Below are positions 25,281 to 34,809 of a DNA stretch of 57,488 nt, one piece after another. Every line of letters begins with the position of its first letter. The first letter of the stretch is position 1. The notes beneath the pieces are model-generated. The model was not told the origin of the DNA and made no database searches. It saw only the letters and a list, made by a program, of their open reading frames with translations. Made by a program: the position numbers and the translations under genes. This DNA comes from Clostridia bacterium (GTDB lineage: Bacteria > Bacillota > Clostridia > Oscillospirales > Acutalibacteraceae). The stretch covers positions 1 to 57,488 of the forward strand of contig JAFQCH010000024.1 in assembly GCA_017416485.1 (NCBI GenBank). Reading direction: 5' to 3'.

Positions 25281-26417
25281 ATGCCCTATCATAAAGAAAT
25301 CACATTCCGTCCGGACGGTCATCTGCGTATTATGCAGATTGCAGACACGCAGGAACTGCCGACGATGAATCCCGACACACTCAAACTTATCCGTCTTGCG
25401 GTGCAGAATGCAAAGCCCGATCTTGTTGTGTTCACGGGCGACCAGATTTACGGGCTCATTCCGACTTTTAAGGGCAACACGGAAAAGAAAGTGCGCAAGA
25501 TTTTCAAAGCCCTCACCGCACCGATGGAAGAACTCTGCATTCCTTTCATTGTCGCCTTCGGCAATCATGACAATCAGTGCGGCATCAGCAACGCCCGTCA
25601 GATGCAGATTTATATGGAATCGCCCGTCTGTGCAGGCGGCTCGTACACCGACAACGAAACAGGGTTGTTCTGTCTGCCCATCAAAGGCACGGACGGCGAA
25701 ATCAAGTTCAATATTTATCTGTTTGATTCCAATGGTGAAGCGGAAGCAGGTGCTTACAAAGCAATCGGACAGGATCAATTGCAGGCATACAAAGATACAC
25801 GCGATGATTTAAAAGAAAAAACAGGGGCGTATGTGCCGTCGCTTGTATTTCAACACATACCGCCGTGGGAAGTCGTGAATACCATTGTCCGCGTGCCAAA
25901 GGGCACAAAAGGCTCTGTAGAAGCCTTCCACGCGTTTAAAGATCAATTCTTTGTTCTGCCGCCCGAAGCGATTGCCAAAGGCGAATTCATGGGCGAATCC
26001 CCTGCCGTGCCGAAGACACAGAGCGGTCAGTTTGACATTCTTGCCGAAAAGGGTGATGTGTTCGGCATTTACTTCGGACACGATCATATCAACTCTTTTG
26101 TTCTTCCCTATAAGGGCATCGACCTCGGCTATACACAGGGCACAGGTTTCAATGTCTACGGGCCGGGAAGAAAAAGAGGCGTGCGTATTTTTGACATTCC
26201 GCAGGATAATCCCCGCAACTACACAAACTACACGCTGACTTTCGGGGAGCTGACCAATGATAAATTCCATAATCCGCTGTTTGAACTGATTCAACCGATC
26301 ATGCCGACAAGTGTGATGCAGGTCAAAAAACTCATCAAACCCGTTGCCATCGGCGGGGCTGTCACGCTGACCGCCGCAACCGCCGCCGCATGCGCATTGT
26401 ATAAGAAGAAAAAATAA
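25281..26417 (+). CDS. Metallophosphoesterase with a C-terminal membrane anchor
   Basis: A 378-residue calcineurin-like phosphoesterase: QIADTQE (the His of DxH replaced by Gln, as in Dcr2-like members), FTGDQIY, FGNHDNQ, QHIPPW and FGHDHIN. The last 40 residues contain a hydrophobic stretch (VAIGGAVTLTAATAAACALY) and a KKKK end, a tail anchor. ATG 25281 has GGAGG seven bases upstream; ATG 25275 is too close. Its ribosome binding site starts directly after the aspS terminator T-run, so expression requires readthrough or an unseen promoter inside aspS. Confidence 0.85.
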   Translation: MPYHKEITFRPDGHLRIMQIADTQELPTMNPDTLKLIRLAVQNAKPDLVVFTGDQIYGLIPTFKGNTEKKVRKIFKALTAPMEELCIPFIVAFGNHDNQCGISNARQMQIYMESPVCAGGSYTDNETGLFCLPIKGTDGEIKFNIYLFDSNGEAEAGAYKAIGQDQLQAYKDTRDDLKEKTGAYVPSLVFQHIPPWEVVNTIVRVPKGTKGSVEAFHAFKDQFFVLPPEAIAKGEFMGESPAVPKTQSGQFDILAEKGDVFGIYFGHDHINSFVLPYKGIDLGYTQGTGFNVYGPGRKRGVRIFDIPQDNPRNYTNYTLTFGELTNDKFHNPLFELIQPIMPTSVMQVKKLIKPVAIGGAVTLTAATAAACALYKKKK

Positions 26418-26758
26418 GAATTCAAATTGCGGTTTGTCGGGGCGTGTAGGGAACGCATAGTATGCGTTCCGCCCCTGTCCGACTTGGTTTTTATCCTGTA
26501 GGGGATGACGCCCTCGGCATCCCGCATGAGGGTAAAAGAATCATTGATTTGAACATTATTATTTGAAATAATACATAATCGATGCAATAAATGATATAAT
26601 TTTGAAATCCAAAAACGGGTCGTCGAGGCACCAACCCCTACCGAGGTGTGCGTATCACCTTGGCAGGACGGGGTCGGAATGCATAATATGCATTCCCTAC
26701 GGCAAACAACCAACTCCGCGATAAACCGCAGTTTATCTCACTTTTCCCTCAACAGAAA
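26418..26758. repeat. Intergenic dispersed repeats with two related palindromes
   Basis: About 340 bases without a gene. GGAACGCATA-G-TATGCGTTCC at 26450-26470 and GGAATGCATA-A-TATGCATTCC at 26676-26696 are the same palindrome with matched changes in both arms. Between them are GTAGGGGATGACGCCCTCGG and ACCAACCCCTACCG segments typical of dispersed repeats. The start, CAAATTGCGGTTTGTCGGGG (26423-26442), resembles the repeat starts at 40012 and 57370. Confidence 0.75.
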
Positions 26759-26790
26759 AGCACCTGCAAATCTTTCGATTTGCAGGTGCA
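26759..26790 (-). terminator. Terminator of the opp operon
   Basis: GCACCTGCAAATC (26760-26772) and GATTTGCAGGTGC (26777-26789) pair perfectly; CTTTTCTGTT follows on the minus strand. Confidence 0.85.
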
Positions 26791-26821
26791 ATTATTATTT
26801 ACGGTTTTTCCGTGCTGTTAC

Positions 26822-28678
26822 TTATTCAGCAACAGTGGAATACATGAAGTACTTATAGCCGAGAGGAGAGCTGAACCAACCGGAAACAGCATCGTCGCAC
26901 ATAAATACGTCAGTGTAGTAGTAGATCGGGCAGATAGCACCGGTGGACATCAGAAGGTCTTCTGCAACGTGCATAAGAGCATATCTGAGTTCAGCGTCGG
27001 TGGAGGACTTAACAAGACCGATGATGTAGTCATAGGTTTCAGCCCAGGTGCCGTTTTCAACAACATAGTCAATGCCGAGTTCGGTAAGGTCTACGCTGTA
27101 AACTGCAAGGTCAGCATGAGCATCTTTACCGAACTGAACATCGTTGTTACCGGAAGATGTGATCCACATATCAAGGAAGGAAATGGGATCGTTGTAGTCT
27201 GCCAGCCAGCCGTTACGAGCGATGTTGTATTCACCGTTCTTACGGGTGTTCAGGAAGGTGTTCCATTCCTGAGAAGTAAGAGTCATGGTGATGCCGTATG
27301 CTGCGAATGCCTGCTGGATGTATTCACCGATCAACTGATGGCCCTGATTGTCATTGTAGATGTATTCTACGGTCGGGAAGTTGGTGAACTTAGCAGTAGC
27401 TTCATCATAGGTGTAGTACTTCTTGAGGGTTTCAACAGCAGTTGCGCAGTTGCTTTCAAATGCGTCCTTAGCGGTGCTGTAGTAGCCGAAATATTCTTCG
27501 GAAGAACCTGCGTTCTTGTAGAATTCGGAACCGTCAACTTCGGTAAGACCCATAGCAACGAAGGAGGAAGCGGGAACTTCACCTGCCTGAGAAATTTCCT
27601 CAACAATGTAGTTTCTGTCGAGAAGAAGACCGAGAGCGCTTCTGATTTCAGCTTCAGCAGCTTCCTTTTCAGCGCCTTCAAGAGTGTTGCCTTCGGGAAG
27701 AAGGCTCTTGTTGACGTTGAAGCATACATAGTAAGTACCAAGCTGGCCTTCTACAAAGTATTCGTCTTCGTAGTCAGCTTCAAGAGCAGCCATTTCTGCA
27801 TTGGGAACATCGTCGATGAAGAGCCAGTCGCCGTTCTTGAAGTTTGCAAGCATGTTGTTGGCATCATCGGAAAGATAGAATTCGATGGTGTCCATAGTAA
27901 CAGCATCAGCATTGTAATAGTTTTCGTTCTTGGTATAAACGATCTTGGAGTCATGTGCCCATTCAGTCATGGTGTAAGCACCGTTGCTGACATAGGTAGA
28001 GGGATCAGTTGCCCAACCATCGGGATTTGCTTCAACAACAGACTGCTTTACAGGCATGTAGGTCGGGAATGCAAGCAGTTCATAGAAGTAGGGAACTTCA
28101 ACAGTAGTAACAACGGTAAGTTTGTTGCCGTCAGCAGTCACATTAAGCTTTGCATCGGGGTTAACAAGTTCTTCGTTGTCATCAACTTCATTCATTTCTG
28201 CATAACCGTCGATGATGTCGAACATGTAGCCGTAGTCAGCTGCGGTAAGCGGAGAAGCTGCTCTGTTCCAAGCATAAACGAAATCAGCAGCAGTGAGGTC
28301 AGAACCGTCGGACCATTTCAGACCGTCCTTGAGTTCGAACACATAGGTAACTTTGCCGTCTTCGCCGACAGTGCCTTCGGGAATTTCCTTAGCACATTCT
28401 GCGTAGAGTTCAAGGTTACCGTCTGCGGTCTGCTGGTAGCCGATAAGGCCGGAGAACGCATGGATAACAAGGGTTGCGCCGTCAACGGCGGAGTTGAGTG
28501 CAGGGTCAATGGTGTCAGGCTCGGAAGCCAAGCAGACTGCCAGAGACTGTGCAACGGGGGTTGCGTCGCCGTTCGTTGCAGGATCAGTCGGGTCATTGTT
28601 GCCGTCACAAGCGGTCAGAACAAGGACACAGGAAAGAGCCATGAGAACTGCGAGAAGGATGGATACTGCTTTCTTCAT
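26822..28678 (-). CDS. oppA: Oligopeptide ABC transporter, substrate-binding lipoprotein
   Basis: A 618-residue family 5 solute-binding protein. A lipoprotein signal (MKKAVSILLAVLMALSCVLVL, then TAC) places the lipidated Cys at residue 24. The mature protein begins with an acidic Asn/Asp/Thr-rich linker. SVCLASEPDTIDPALN-like sequence, KWSDGSDLTAADFVYAWNRA and YNRNAWLADYNDP-like patterns are those of OppA. It captures peptides outside the cell for OppBC. Last gene of the operon, 44 bases after oppF, with GGAG upstream of the ATG. Confidence 0.92.
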   Translation of the reverse strand: MKKAVSILLAVLMALSCVLVLTACDGNNDPTDPATNGDATPVAQSLAVCLASEPDTIDPALNSAVDGATLVIHAFSGLIGYQQTADGNLELYAECAKEIPEGTVGEDGKVTYVFELKDGLKWSDGSDLTAADFVYAWNRAASPLTAADYGYMFDIIDGYAEMNEVDDNEELVNPDAKLNVTADGNKLTVVTTVEVPYFYELLAFPTYMPVKQSVVEANPDGWATDPSTYVSNGAYTMTEWAHDSKIVYTKNENYYNADAVTMDTIEFYLSDDANNMLANFKNGDWLFIDDVPNAEMAALEADYEDEYFVEGQLGTYYVCFNVNKSLLPEGNTLEGAEKEAAEAEIRSALGLLLDRNYIVEEISQAGEVPASSFVAMGLTEVDGSEFYKNAGSSEEYFGYYSTAKDAFESNCATAVETLKKYYTYDEATAKFTNFPTVEYIYNDNQGHQLIGEYIQQAFAAYGITMTLTSQEWNTFLNTRKNGEYNIARNGWLADYNDPISFLDMWITSSGNNDVQFGKDAHADLAVYSVDLTELGIDYVVENGTWAETYDYIIGLVKSSTDAELRYALMHVAEDLLMSTGAICPIYYYTDVFMCDDAVSGWFSSPLGYKYFMYSTVAE

Positions 28679-28722
28679 AGTGTTTTTCTCCTTTTTTTAA
28701 TTTTTTTTGGAGCAGATTTATC

Positions 28723-29700
28723 TTACACCAGATGGCAAGCCACGAAATGGCCGTCGCCTCTGTCAGTAAGCGGGGGCATGCTCTGTGCACACTGTTCGGT
28801 AGCCCTCGGACAACGGGTACGGAACGGACAGCCGGAGGGTGCATTCAGAGGACTGGGAATGTCGCCTTCAAGAACGATTCTCTGATTCTTTCTTGCAGTG
28901 TCGGGATCGGGAATCGGCACGGCGGAAAGCAGGGACTGAGAATAAGGATGCATGGGATTGCGATAGATTTCGTTTGCGTCTGCAAGTTCCACCAGTTTAC
29001 CGAGATACATAACGGCAATACGGTCGGAAATGTGCTTGACAACCAGCAAATCATGCGCAATGAACAGATAGGTAAGGCCAAGCTGTTTCTGCAGATCCTT
29101 GAACATATTGATGACCTGTGCCTGAATGGAAACGTCCAGTGCGGAAACAGGTTCGTCACAAACGATAAAAGACGGATTGACGGCAAGGGCTCTTGCGATA
29201 CCGATTCTCTGTCGTTGTCCGCCCGAGAATTCGTGCGGATAGCGGGATGCGTGTTCGCTGTTAAGGCCTACATAACCCATCAGTTCACGGATGCGGGCTG
29301 CACGTTCTTCTTTATTTTTATACAGCTTGTGTACATCCAGCGGTTCGCCGATGATGTCGGCAACCGTCATACGCGGGTCAAGCGAGGAATAGGGATCCTG
29401 GAACACCATGGTGGCATGGGTTCTGTATTCCTGCAGATCTTTTTTAGTCTTGATCTGTTTGCCGTCGAAAATAATTTCGCCGTCGGTCGGGGTATACAGA
29501 TTCAGAATGGTTCTGCCGACCGTGGTTTTGCCGCAACCGGATTCACCGACAAGCCCGAGCGTTTCACCGCGGCGGATAGTGAAAGAAACATCGTCAACCG
29601 CCTTGAGCTGTTTGGTCTGGAAAGCACCCGTGCTGATCGGGAAATACTTTTTTAAATTTTTAACTTCAAGAAGAATATCGTTATTGTTATTCATTCGCAC
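28723..29700 (-). CDS. oppF: Oligopeptide ABC transporter ATP-binding protein OppF
   Basis: A 325-residue ABC ATPase: Walker [10 protein letters not shown] near residue 54, Q-loop, signature [15 protein letters not shown] near 163, Walker [13 protein letters not shown]. The C-terminal oligopeptide/dipeptide domain has CPFRTRCP. Overlaps the end of oppD by 14 bases. Works as a heterodimer with OppD on the cytoplasmic face. Confidence 0.93.
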   Translation of the reverse strand: MRMNNNNDILLEVKNLKKYFPISTGAFQTKQLKAVDDVSFTIRRGETLGLVGESGCGKTTVGRTILNLYTPTDGEIIFDGKQIKTKKDLQEYRTHATMVFQDPYSSLDPRMTVADIIGEPLDVHKLYKNKEERAARIRELMGYVGLNSEHASRYPHEFSGGQRQRIGIARALAVNPSFIVCDEPVSALDVSIQAQVINMFKDLQKQLGLTYLFIAHDLLVVKHISDRIAVMYLGKLVELADANEIYRNPMHPYSQSLLSAVPIPDPDTARKNQRIVLEGDIPSPLNAPSGCPFRTRCPRATEQCAQSMPPLTDRGDGHFVACHLV

Positions 29701-30706
29701 TTTCCTCCCCTTCCGTTAAGGTCACAAGCCCTTCGTCGGCCGCTTCCTTGATGTTCATCCAACAAGAGGAATGGTGTGTTTCGGTAAATTGACACATCTG
29801 CGGATATTTGCGCAAACAAATCTTCATTGCATTCTTGCAACGGGGTGCAAAGAAGCAACCCTGCGGCAGATTAAGAAGGTCAACGGGTGTACCGGCAATC
29901 GGCACAAGGGGCTTGTCGTCATCATCCGCACCGGGAATGGATGCAAGAAGACCTTTGGTGTATTCATGCAGGGGCTGATAGAAAATATCATCCGCCGTGC
30001 CGCGCTCGCAGATCTTGCCTGCATACATGACGATAACTTCGTCGCAAAGCTGTGCAATAACACCGAGGTCATGGGTAATCATGATGATGGCAAGACCGAG
30101 TTCCTTTTGCAGATTCTGCATCACTTCAAGAATCTGCGCCTGAATGGTAACATCAAGTGCAGTGGTGGGTTCGTCTGCAATGAGAATATCGGGTTCGCAG
30201 GCAATTGCCATTGCGATCATAACACGCTGACGCATACCGCCCGACAGTTCATGCGGGTACTGCTTGAGTCTTTTTTCGGGCTCATTTACGTTGACCATGC
30301 GAAGCAGTTCGAGTGCACGCTCGGTTGCCTGCTTCTTATTGCGTTTTGTATGCAGCATAATGGCTTCACGCATCTGGTTACCGATGGTGTAAACGGGGTT
30401 CAGGCTGGTCATGGGATCCTGGAAAATGATACTGATCTTTTTGCCGCGGATCTTGCGCATTTCCTCTTTGCTTGCGCCGACAAGTTCCTGACCGTCAAAT
30501 TTAACACTGCCGCCGACGATTCTGCCGGGATGTGTGAGAATCTGCATAATCGAATATGCCGTAACGCTCTTACCGCTACCGGATTCACCGACGATGCCGA
30601 GCACCTTGCCGCGGTCAAGCGAGAAAGAAACATCGTTAACGGCTCTGACTTCGCCTGCCTGTGTGAAGAAAGAGGTACGAAGATTGTTAACTTCCAACAA
30701 TGCCAT
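29687..30706 (-). CDS. oppD: Oligopeptide ABC transporter ATP-binding protein OppD
   Basis: A 339-residue ABC ATPase with Walker [11 protein letters not shown] near residue 39, signature [15 protein letters not shown] near 155, Walker [13 protein letters not shown], and the C-terminal oligopeptide domain (GCFFAPRC). Starts 14 bases after oppC on the minus strand. D and F are told apart by the GESGSGKS and GGMRQR forms usual for OppD. Confidence 0.93.
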   Translation of the reverse strand: MALLEVNNLRTSFFTQAGEVRAVNDVSFSLDRGKVLGIVGESGSGKSVTAYSIMQILTHPGRIVGGSVKFDGQELVGASKEEMRKIRGKKISIIFQDPMTSLNPVYTIGNQMREAIMLHTKRNKKQATERALELLRMVNVNEPEKRLKQYPHELSGGMRQRVMIAMAIACEPDILIADEPTTALDVTIQAQILEVMQNLQKELGLAIIMITHDLGVIAQLCDEVIVMYAGKICERGTADDIFYQPLHEYTKGLLASIPGADDDDKPLVPIAGTPVDLLNLPQGCFFAPRCKNAMKICLRKYPQMCQFTETHHSSCWMNIKEAADEGLVTLTEGEESANE

Positions 30707-30720
30707 AATGTTCGTCCTCC

Positions 30721-31812
30721 TTAGTTCTTCAGTTTCGGGTCAAATGCGTCGCGAAGACCGTCACCCAGCAGGTTCAGGGACAAAACGATCAGACAGATGA
30801 CAACGGCAGGGATGATAAGACGGTGGGAATAGGAATAAATACCGCTGAGAGCATCACTTGCAAGTGAGCCGAGGCTGGGCATGGGTGCAGAAACACCGAG
30901 GCCGAGGAAACTCAGATAGCTTTCAGTGAAAATTGCATTGGGAATCTGCAGTGCAGTGGAAATAAAGATAACACTGACGCAGTTGGGCAACAGATGCTTG
31001 GTGATGATGTGTTTGCCGGAAGCACCGATGGAACGGGCGGCAAGCACGAATTCCTGTTCGCGCAGAGAAAGGATCTGACCGCGGACAAGACGGGACATGC
31101 TGACCCAATACAGAAGTCCGAATACGATGAACATACTGATAACATTCGAACCGATGGTTTCAAGCGGAGTGCCTGCAATCAGATCAGGCAGGATCTGCTT
31201 GAGAACAACGGAAAGAAGAATGATAACCAACATATCGGGCAAAGAATAGATGATATCCACAAAGCGCATCATGATCAGGTCAACTTTGCCGCCGAAATAG
31301 CCGGAAACGGCACCGTAAAACATACCGATGATCAGAACGATGATACTTGCGAAGAAACCGACTGCAAGCGAAACACGGGTGCCGTAAACCACACGGATAA
31401 AGTAGTCACGACCATGGCTGTCGGTGCCGAAGACGTGCGGAAACACCTTTTCACCGGCTTCGATCTTTGCAAGTTCCGTTGCACCGTATTCAAAAGGAGC
31501 CAGATTATTATAGGACGAGTCAACGACCTGTCCCTGCGCAACACCGGACATATTGTCGTAGGTGTAGGGCCAGAACATCGGGATAAAGATAGCACTAAGA
31601 GTGATGATAACGATGATAACAAGGGATGTCATAGCAACCCAGTTTTTGGAAAAACGCTTTACGCCGTCGCGGAAAAATGTTGTGGACGGACGCATTCTGT
31701 CTTGCTGTGCTTTTTCGTCATCACTCGCTTTCAAAAAAGCATCGGTATTCAGTTGCAGAGAAAAAGGTCTGAAAGAACCGAAACGGTTCATTTTTTTATT
31801 ATTGTCTTCCAT
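30721..31812 (-). CDS. oppC: Oligopeptide ABC transporter permease OppC
   Basis: A 363-residue permease with an extended cytoplasmic N-terminus (about 60 residues), a membrane segment (VAMTSLVIIVIITLSAIF), a periplasmic-side loop, and the binding-protein-dependent transport domain. The EAA-like loop reads VLAARSIGASGKHIITKHLLP. Forms the channel with OppB. Starts 24 bases after oppB. Confidence 0.92.
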   Translation of the reverse strand: MEDNNKKMNRFGSFRPFSLQLNTDAFLKASDDEKAQQDRMRPSTTFFRDGVKRFSKNWVAMTSLVIIVIITLSAIFIPMFWPYTYDNMSGVAQGQVVDSSYNNLAPFEYGATELAKIEAGEKVFPHVFGTDSHGRDYFIRVVYGTRVSLAVGFFASIIVLIIGMFYGAVSGYFGGKVDLIMMRFVDIIYSLPDMLVIILLSVVLKQILPDLIAGTPLETIGSNVISMFIVFGLLYWVSMSRLVRGQILSLREQEFVLAARSIGASGKHIITKHLLPNCVSVIFISTALQIPNAIFTESYLSFLGLGVSAPMPSLGSLASDALSGIYSYSHRLIIPAVVICLIVLSLNLLGDGLRDAFDPKLKN

Positions 31813-31836
31813 TATTGTATTACTTACCCTCCGTGA

Positions 31837-32766
31837 TTATTTGTCGAAATCAATACGAGGATCGACGAGTTTGTAAATAATGTCGCACAGAAGCGTCATC
31901 ACAATAATCAACACGGCAAGGAAAATGGTGGTGCCCATAATCATGGTATAGTCGCGGTTGATAATGCTGGAAACAAAACGGCGTCCGATGCCGGGAACAG
32001 CAAAAATCTGTTCCACAACAAGGCTGCCCGTTACGATGAATGCAAGCATGGGACCGGCATAGGTAACAACGGGCAAACATGCGTTCTTAAGAGCATGCTT
32101 GAAGATAACACCCATATTGCCGACACCCTTCGCCCGTGCGGTGCGCACATAGTCCTGCCCGAGCACGTCGAGCATGCTGGAACGGGTCAGACGGGTGATG
32201 TAAGACATGGGATACAGCATCAGTGTTATGACCGGTAAAATCGTGCCTCCTGCGGCATCGCCGTTGGCGGGGAACCATCCCAGTTTGACGCAGAAGAACA
32301 TAAGAAACAGTGTGCCGATGATGAACGAAGGCATGGCAACGAATGCTGTTGTGATGATCATAATAATGCGGTCAATGAACTTATTTCTGAAAATAGCGGC
32401 AATTGAACCGAGGGTAAGGCCACCGAAAATGGCGCAGATAGCGGCAGTACCGCCGAGTTTTGCAGAAACCTTGAAGCCGTCGGTCATGATATCGATAACA
32501 TCACGGCCGCGGTTTTTCAGCGACGGACCGAAATCAAAATGCAGAATGATATCTTTAAGATATGTCAGATACTGTTCACCGAGAGGCTTGTCCAGACCGT
32601 ATTTTGCTTCCAATGCGGCTGTGACAGCGGGAGTAACAGCCTTTTCACTCAGAAACGGACCGCCGGGAACGGCATGCATTACAAAGAATGTGACGGTGAT
32701 GATGATGAAAATTGCCAAAAGTCCCAACAGCACACGCTTAAGGACATATAAAAACATTTTTGACAT
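31837..32766 (-). CDS. oppB: Oligopeptide ABC transporter permease OppB
   Basis: A 309-residue permease with about six membrane segments; the EAA loop reads YVRTARAKGVGNMGVIFKHAL. The N-terminus MSKMFLYVLKRVLLGLLAIF is typical of OppB. First gene of the operon; the next ATG (32757) is a possible start and the upstream ribosome binding site is weak. Confidence 0.92.
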   Translation of the reverse strand: MSKMFLYVLKRVLLGLLAIFIIITVTFFVMHAVPGGPFLSEKAVTPAVTAALEAKYGLDKPLGEQYLTYLKDIILHFDFGPSLKNRGRDVIDIMTDGFKVSAKLGGTAAICAIFGGLTLGSIAAIFRNKFIDRIIMIITTAFVAMPSFIIGTLFLMFFCVKLGWFPANGDAAGGTILPVITLMLYPMSYITRLTRSSMLDVLGQDYVRTARAKGVGNMGVIFKHALKNACLPVVTYAGPMLAFIVTGSLVVEQIFAVPGIGRRFVSSIINRDYTMIMGTTIFLAVLIIVMTLLCDIIYKLVDPRIDFDK

Positions 32767-32837
32767 AAGAGAACAAACCTATCCTTTACCATTGCTTTTT
32801 TCACAAAAACCGCAAAACCGCAGTATTTCACCCGTAC

Positions 32838-32866
32838 AGTATACAAAAAATATTACTTGATGTCAA
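32838..32866 (-). promoter_or_regulatory. Promoter of the opp operon
   Basis: On the minus strand TTGACA (32866-32861), 17-base spacer, TATACT (32843-32838), about 70 bases upstream of oppB. Confidence 0.8.
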
Positions 32867-32910
32867 GATTTTTGCAAAATTGTAATGTTTCTGTCATTCT
32901 TTTACAAACA

Positions 32911-32937
32911 AAAAACCGACTTTTGATGAAAGTCGGT
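32911..32937 (-). terminator. Terminator of the 45-residue gene
   Basis: ACCGACTTT (32915-32923) and AAAGTCGGT (32929-32937) pair perfectly; a T-run follows on the minus strand. Confidence 0.85.
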
Positions 32938-32964
32938 CATTTGTTTTCATTATTTTGCCAAAGA

Positions 32965-33102
32965 TCAGGCATCCGCCGTGCCAAGATCCAGATCGAATCC
33001 CATGCTTGCCGCAAAGTTTGTAAGAATCTTGGTGAAAAACGAAATATAATAATCAATCAAGGGAAGAATTCTTGTAAGCATGCCGCCGATATCCATATCC
33101 AT
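32965..33102 (-). CDS. Small amphipathic protein (45 aa), unknown function
   Basis: A short frame begins at ATG 33102 with AGAGGT eight bases upstream and ends at TGA 32965, followed 28 bases later by a good terminator. The product begins MDMDIGGMLTRILPLIDYYI and ends in an acidic tail (MGFDLDLGTADA). The middle 25 residues are hydrophobic with scattered Lys, Tyr and Thr and could be a membrane-associated amphipathic helix. Signals before and after the frame support a real gene. It matches no family I know. It is separate from opp, whose promoter lies beyond the terminator. Its helix resembles in type the Lys-rich C-terminal tail of the LCAT-like protein. Confidence 0.65.
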   Translation of the reverse strand: MDMDIGGMLTRILPLIDYYISFFTKILTNFAASMGFDLDLGTADA

Positions 33103-33204
33103 TGTATTGCACCTCTTTCCGTAAAAAATATGTCTGTTTGAATTATATCACACAAGCAAACCGATTGCAAGAGCGAATGCTGTACATTTTCTGCATTTCG
33201 TGTA

Positions 33205-34809
33205 TCAATCCCAGTATTCGTCTGCCAAAACAGCTTCCGCACAACGAATTCCGTCGACGGCCGCAGACACAATACCGCCGGCATAGCCTGCTCCTTCACC
33301 GCAGGGAAAAATTCCTTTCACACTTGCCTGACGGCATTCGTCGCGAACAATACGAACAGGAGAAGAACTGCGGCTTTCAGGGGCTGTGAGCACCGCTTCG
33401 TTCATGGCAAAGCCCTTGAGCTTGCGATCAAAAGCAAGAATGGAAACCGCCAGTTGATCCGTTATCACAGGTGGTAACACACAACGGATATCCGTCCATT
33501 CCACGCCTGTCGGGCAGGTCGGAATGACCGCACCGCCATTTTTGCTTGGTTTTTCTTTCAGAAAATCGCCGACGGTCTGCGCGGGGGCAGTATAATTTTT
33601 GCCGCCGTACAAAAATGCCTTGCGCTCGATTTCACGCTGGAACTGCATACCCGCCAGGGGGTGTTCATCTGCAAAATATTCGGGTTCAAGCCCGATGAGG
33701 ATTGCGGAGTTTGCATTTCTGCCGTCACGCGCATATTCACTCATGCCGTTAACAACCACCATTTCTTCTTCGGAAGAAGCACACACAACCGTGCCGCCCG
33801 GGCACATGCAGAAAGTGTAGCCGCCTCTGCCGTGCAGGGGGTGATTGCTCAATTTGTAATCCGCCGCCCCCAGCAAGGGATTGTTCCACTCATTACCGTA
33901 CTGCGAACGGTTGATCATTTCCTGCGGATGTTCAATGCGTACACCGACGGAAAACGGTTTTTTCTCCATTTTCAGGCCTCTGCGATACAGCATTTCCACC
34001 GTATCTCGCGCCGAATGCCCGATGCACAGCACCACACAATCGGTTTCAAGGTCATGTTCCCTGCCCGCTTCATCCGCAAAACGGATGCCGTGGATGAAAT
34101 GATTGGCAACGATGATATCCGTCATGCGGCAACCGAACCGCACTTCCCCGCCGAGGCGGATGACCTCTTTTCGGATGTTCTTGACGACCTCGCCGAGCTT
34201 GTCGGTTCCGATGTGCGGCCTTGCAGAATAGGCAATTTCTGCGGGTGCGCCGAACTGACACAAAACTTCAAACACTTCGCGCACACGGCTGTCTTTGATA
34301 CCCGTGGTCAGTTTGCCGTCCGAAAAAGTACCTGCACCGCCTTCGCCGAACTGCACATTGGATTGCGTGTTCAGCGTGCGCTGTGTCCAAAATTTATGCA
34401 CATCCGCCGTGCGGGTATCCACATCGTTTCCGCGTTCTAAAATCAAAGGTTGCAGACCGGCACGGGCAAGCATGAGCCCCGCAAACATACCCGCGGGACC
34501 AAAGCCGACCACCACGGGACGAAGCGTGCTTGTGCGCTTGTTTTCGGGCATTGCATACTGATATCGCTCGCAAAGATTGACCTTATTCTGCGGAAAACGG
34601 GCGGCAACACTGCTTTCATCGCCGTCAAGTTCCACATGCACGGAATAGACCATGCGGATGTTGTTCTTTTTGCGCGAATCGATCGCCTCACGCGCAATTT
34701 CAAAAAATGTGAAAGCAGACGCAGACACACCCAACTGCCGCGCCGCTTCTTTTTTGATTTCGTTTTCGGTTGTGCCAAGCGGCACAATGATTTCATTGAC
34801 TCTTAACAT
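33205..34809 (-). CDS. FAD-dependent oxidoreductase (COG2509-like)
   Basis: A 534-residue flavoprotein. An N-terminal domain of about 90 residues (MLRVNEIIVPLGTTENEIKK, ferredoxin-like) precedes the FAD-binding fold VVVGFGPAGMFAGLMLARAG (GxGPAG). LCIGHSARDT near residue 265 and CPTGVEW near 430 are typical of this uncharacterised dehydrogenase family. ATG 34809 overlaps the end of the upstream flavoprotein gene by seven bases; the longer frame from 34863 lies within that gene and is rejected. Partner and substrate unknown. Confidence 0.85.
   Translation of the reverse strand: MLRVNEIIVPLGTTENEIKKEAARQLGVSASAFTFFEIAREAIDSRKKNNIRMVYSVHVELDGDESSVAARFPQNKVNLCERYQYAMPENKRTSTLRPVVVGFGPAGMFAGLMLARAGLQPLILERGNDVDTRTADVHKFWTQRTLNTQSNVQFGEGGAGTFSDGKLTTGIKDSRVREVFEVLCQFGAPAEIAYSARPHIGTDKLGEVVKNIRKEVIRLGGEVRFGCRMTDIIVANHFIHGIRFADEAGREHDLETDCVVLCIGHSARDTVEMLYRRGLKMEKKPFSVGVRIEHPQEMINRSQYGNEWNNPLLGAADYKLSNHPLHGRGGYTFCMCPGGTVVCASSEEEMVVVNGMSEYARDGRNANSAILIGLEPEYFADEHPLAGMQFQREIERKAFLYGGKNYTAPAQTVGDFLKEKPSKNGGAVIPTCPTGVEWTDIRCVLPPVITDQLAVSILAFDRKLKGFAMNEAVLTAPESRSSSPVRIVRDECRQASVKGIFPCGEGAGYAGGIVSAAVDGIRCAEAVLADEYWD

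Noticed and set aside
26780..28885. 701-residue open frame on the plus strand opposite oppA and part of oppF
   Set aside because: It is a mirror of the highly biased oppA codons; no start signals, no domain, and oppA itself is certain.
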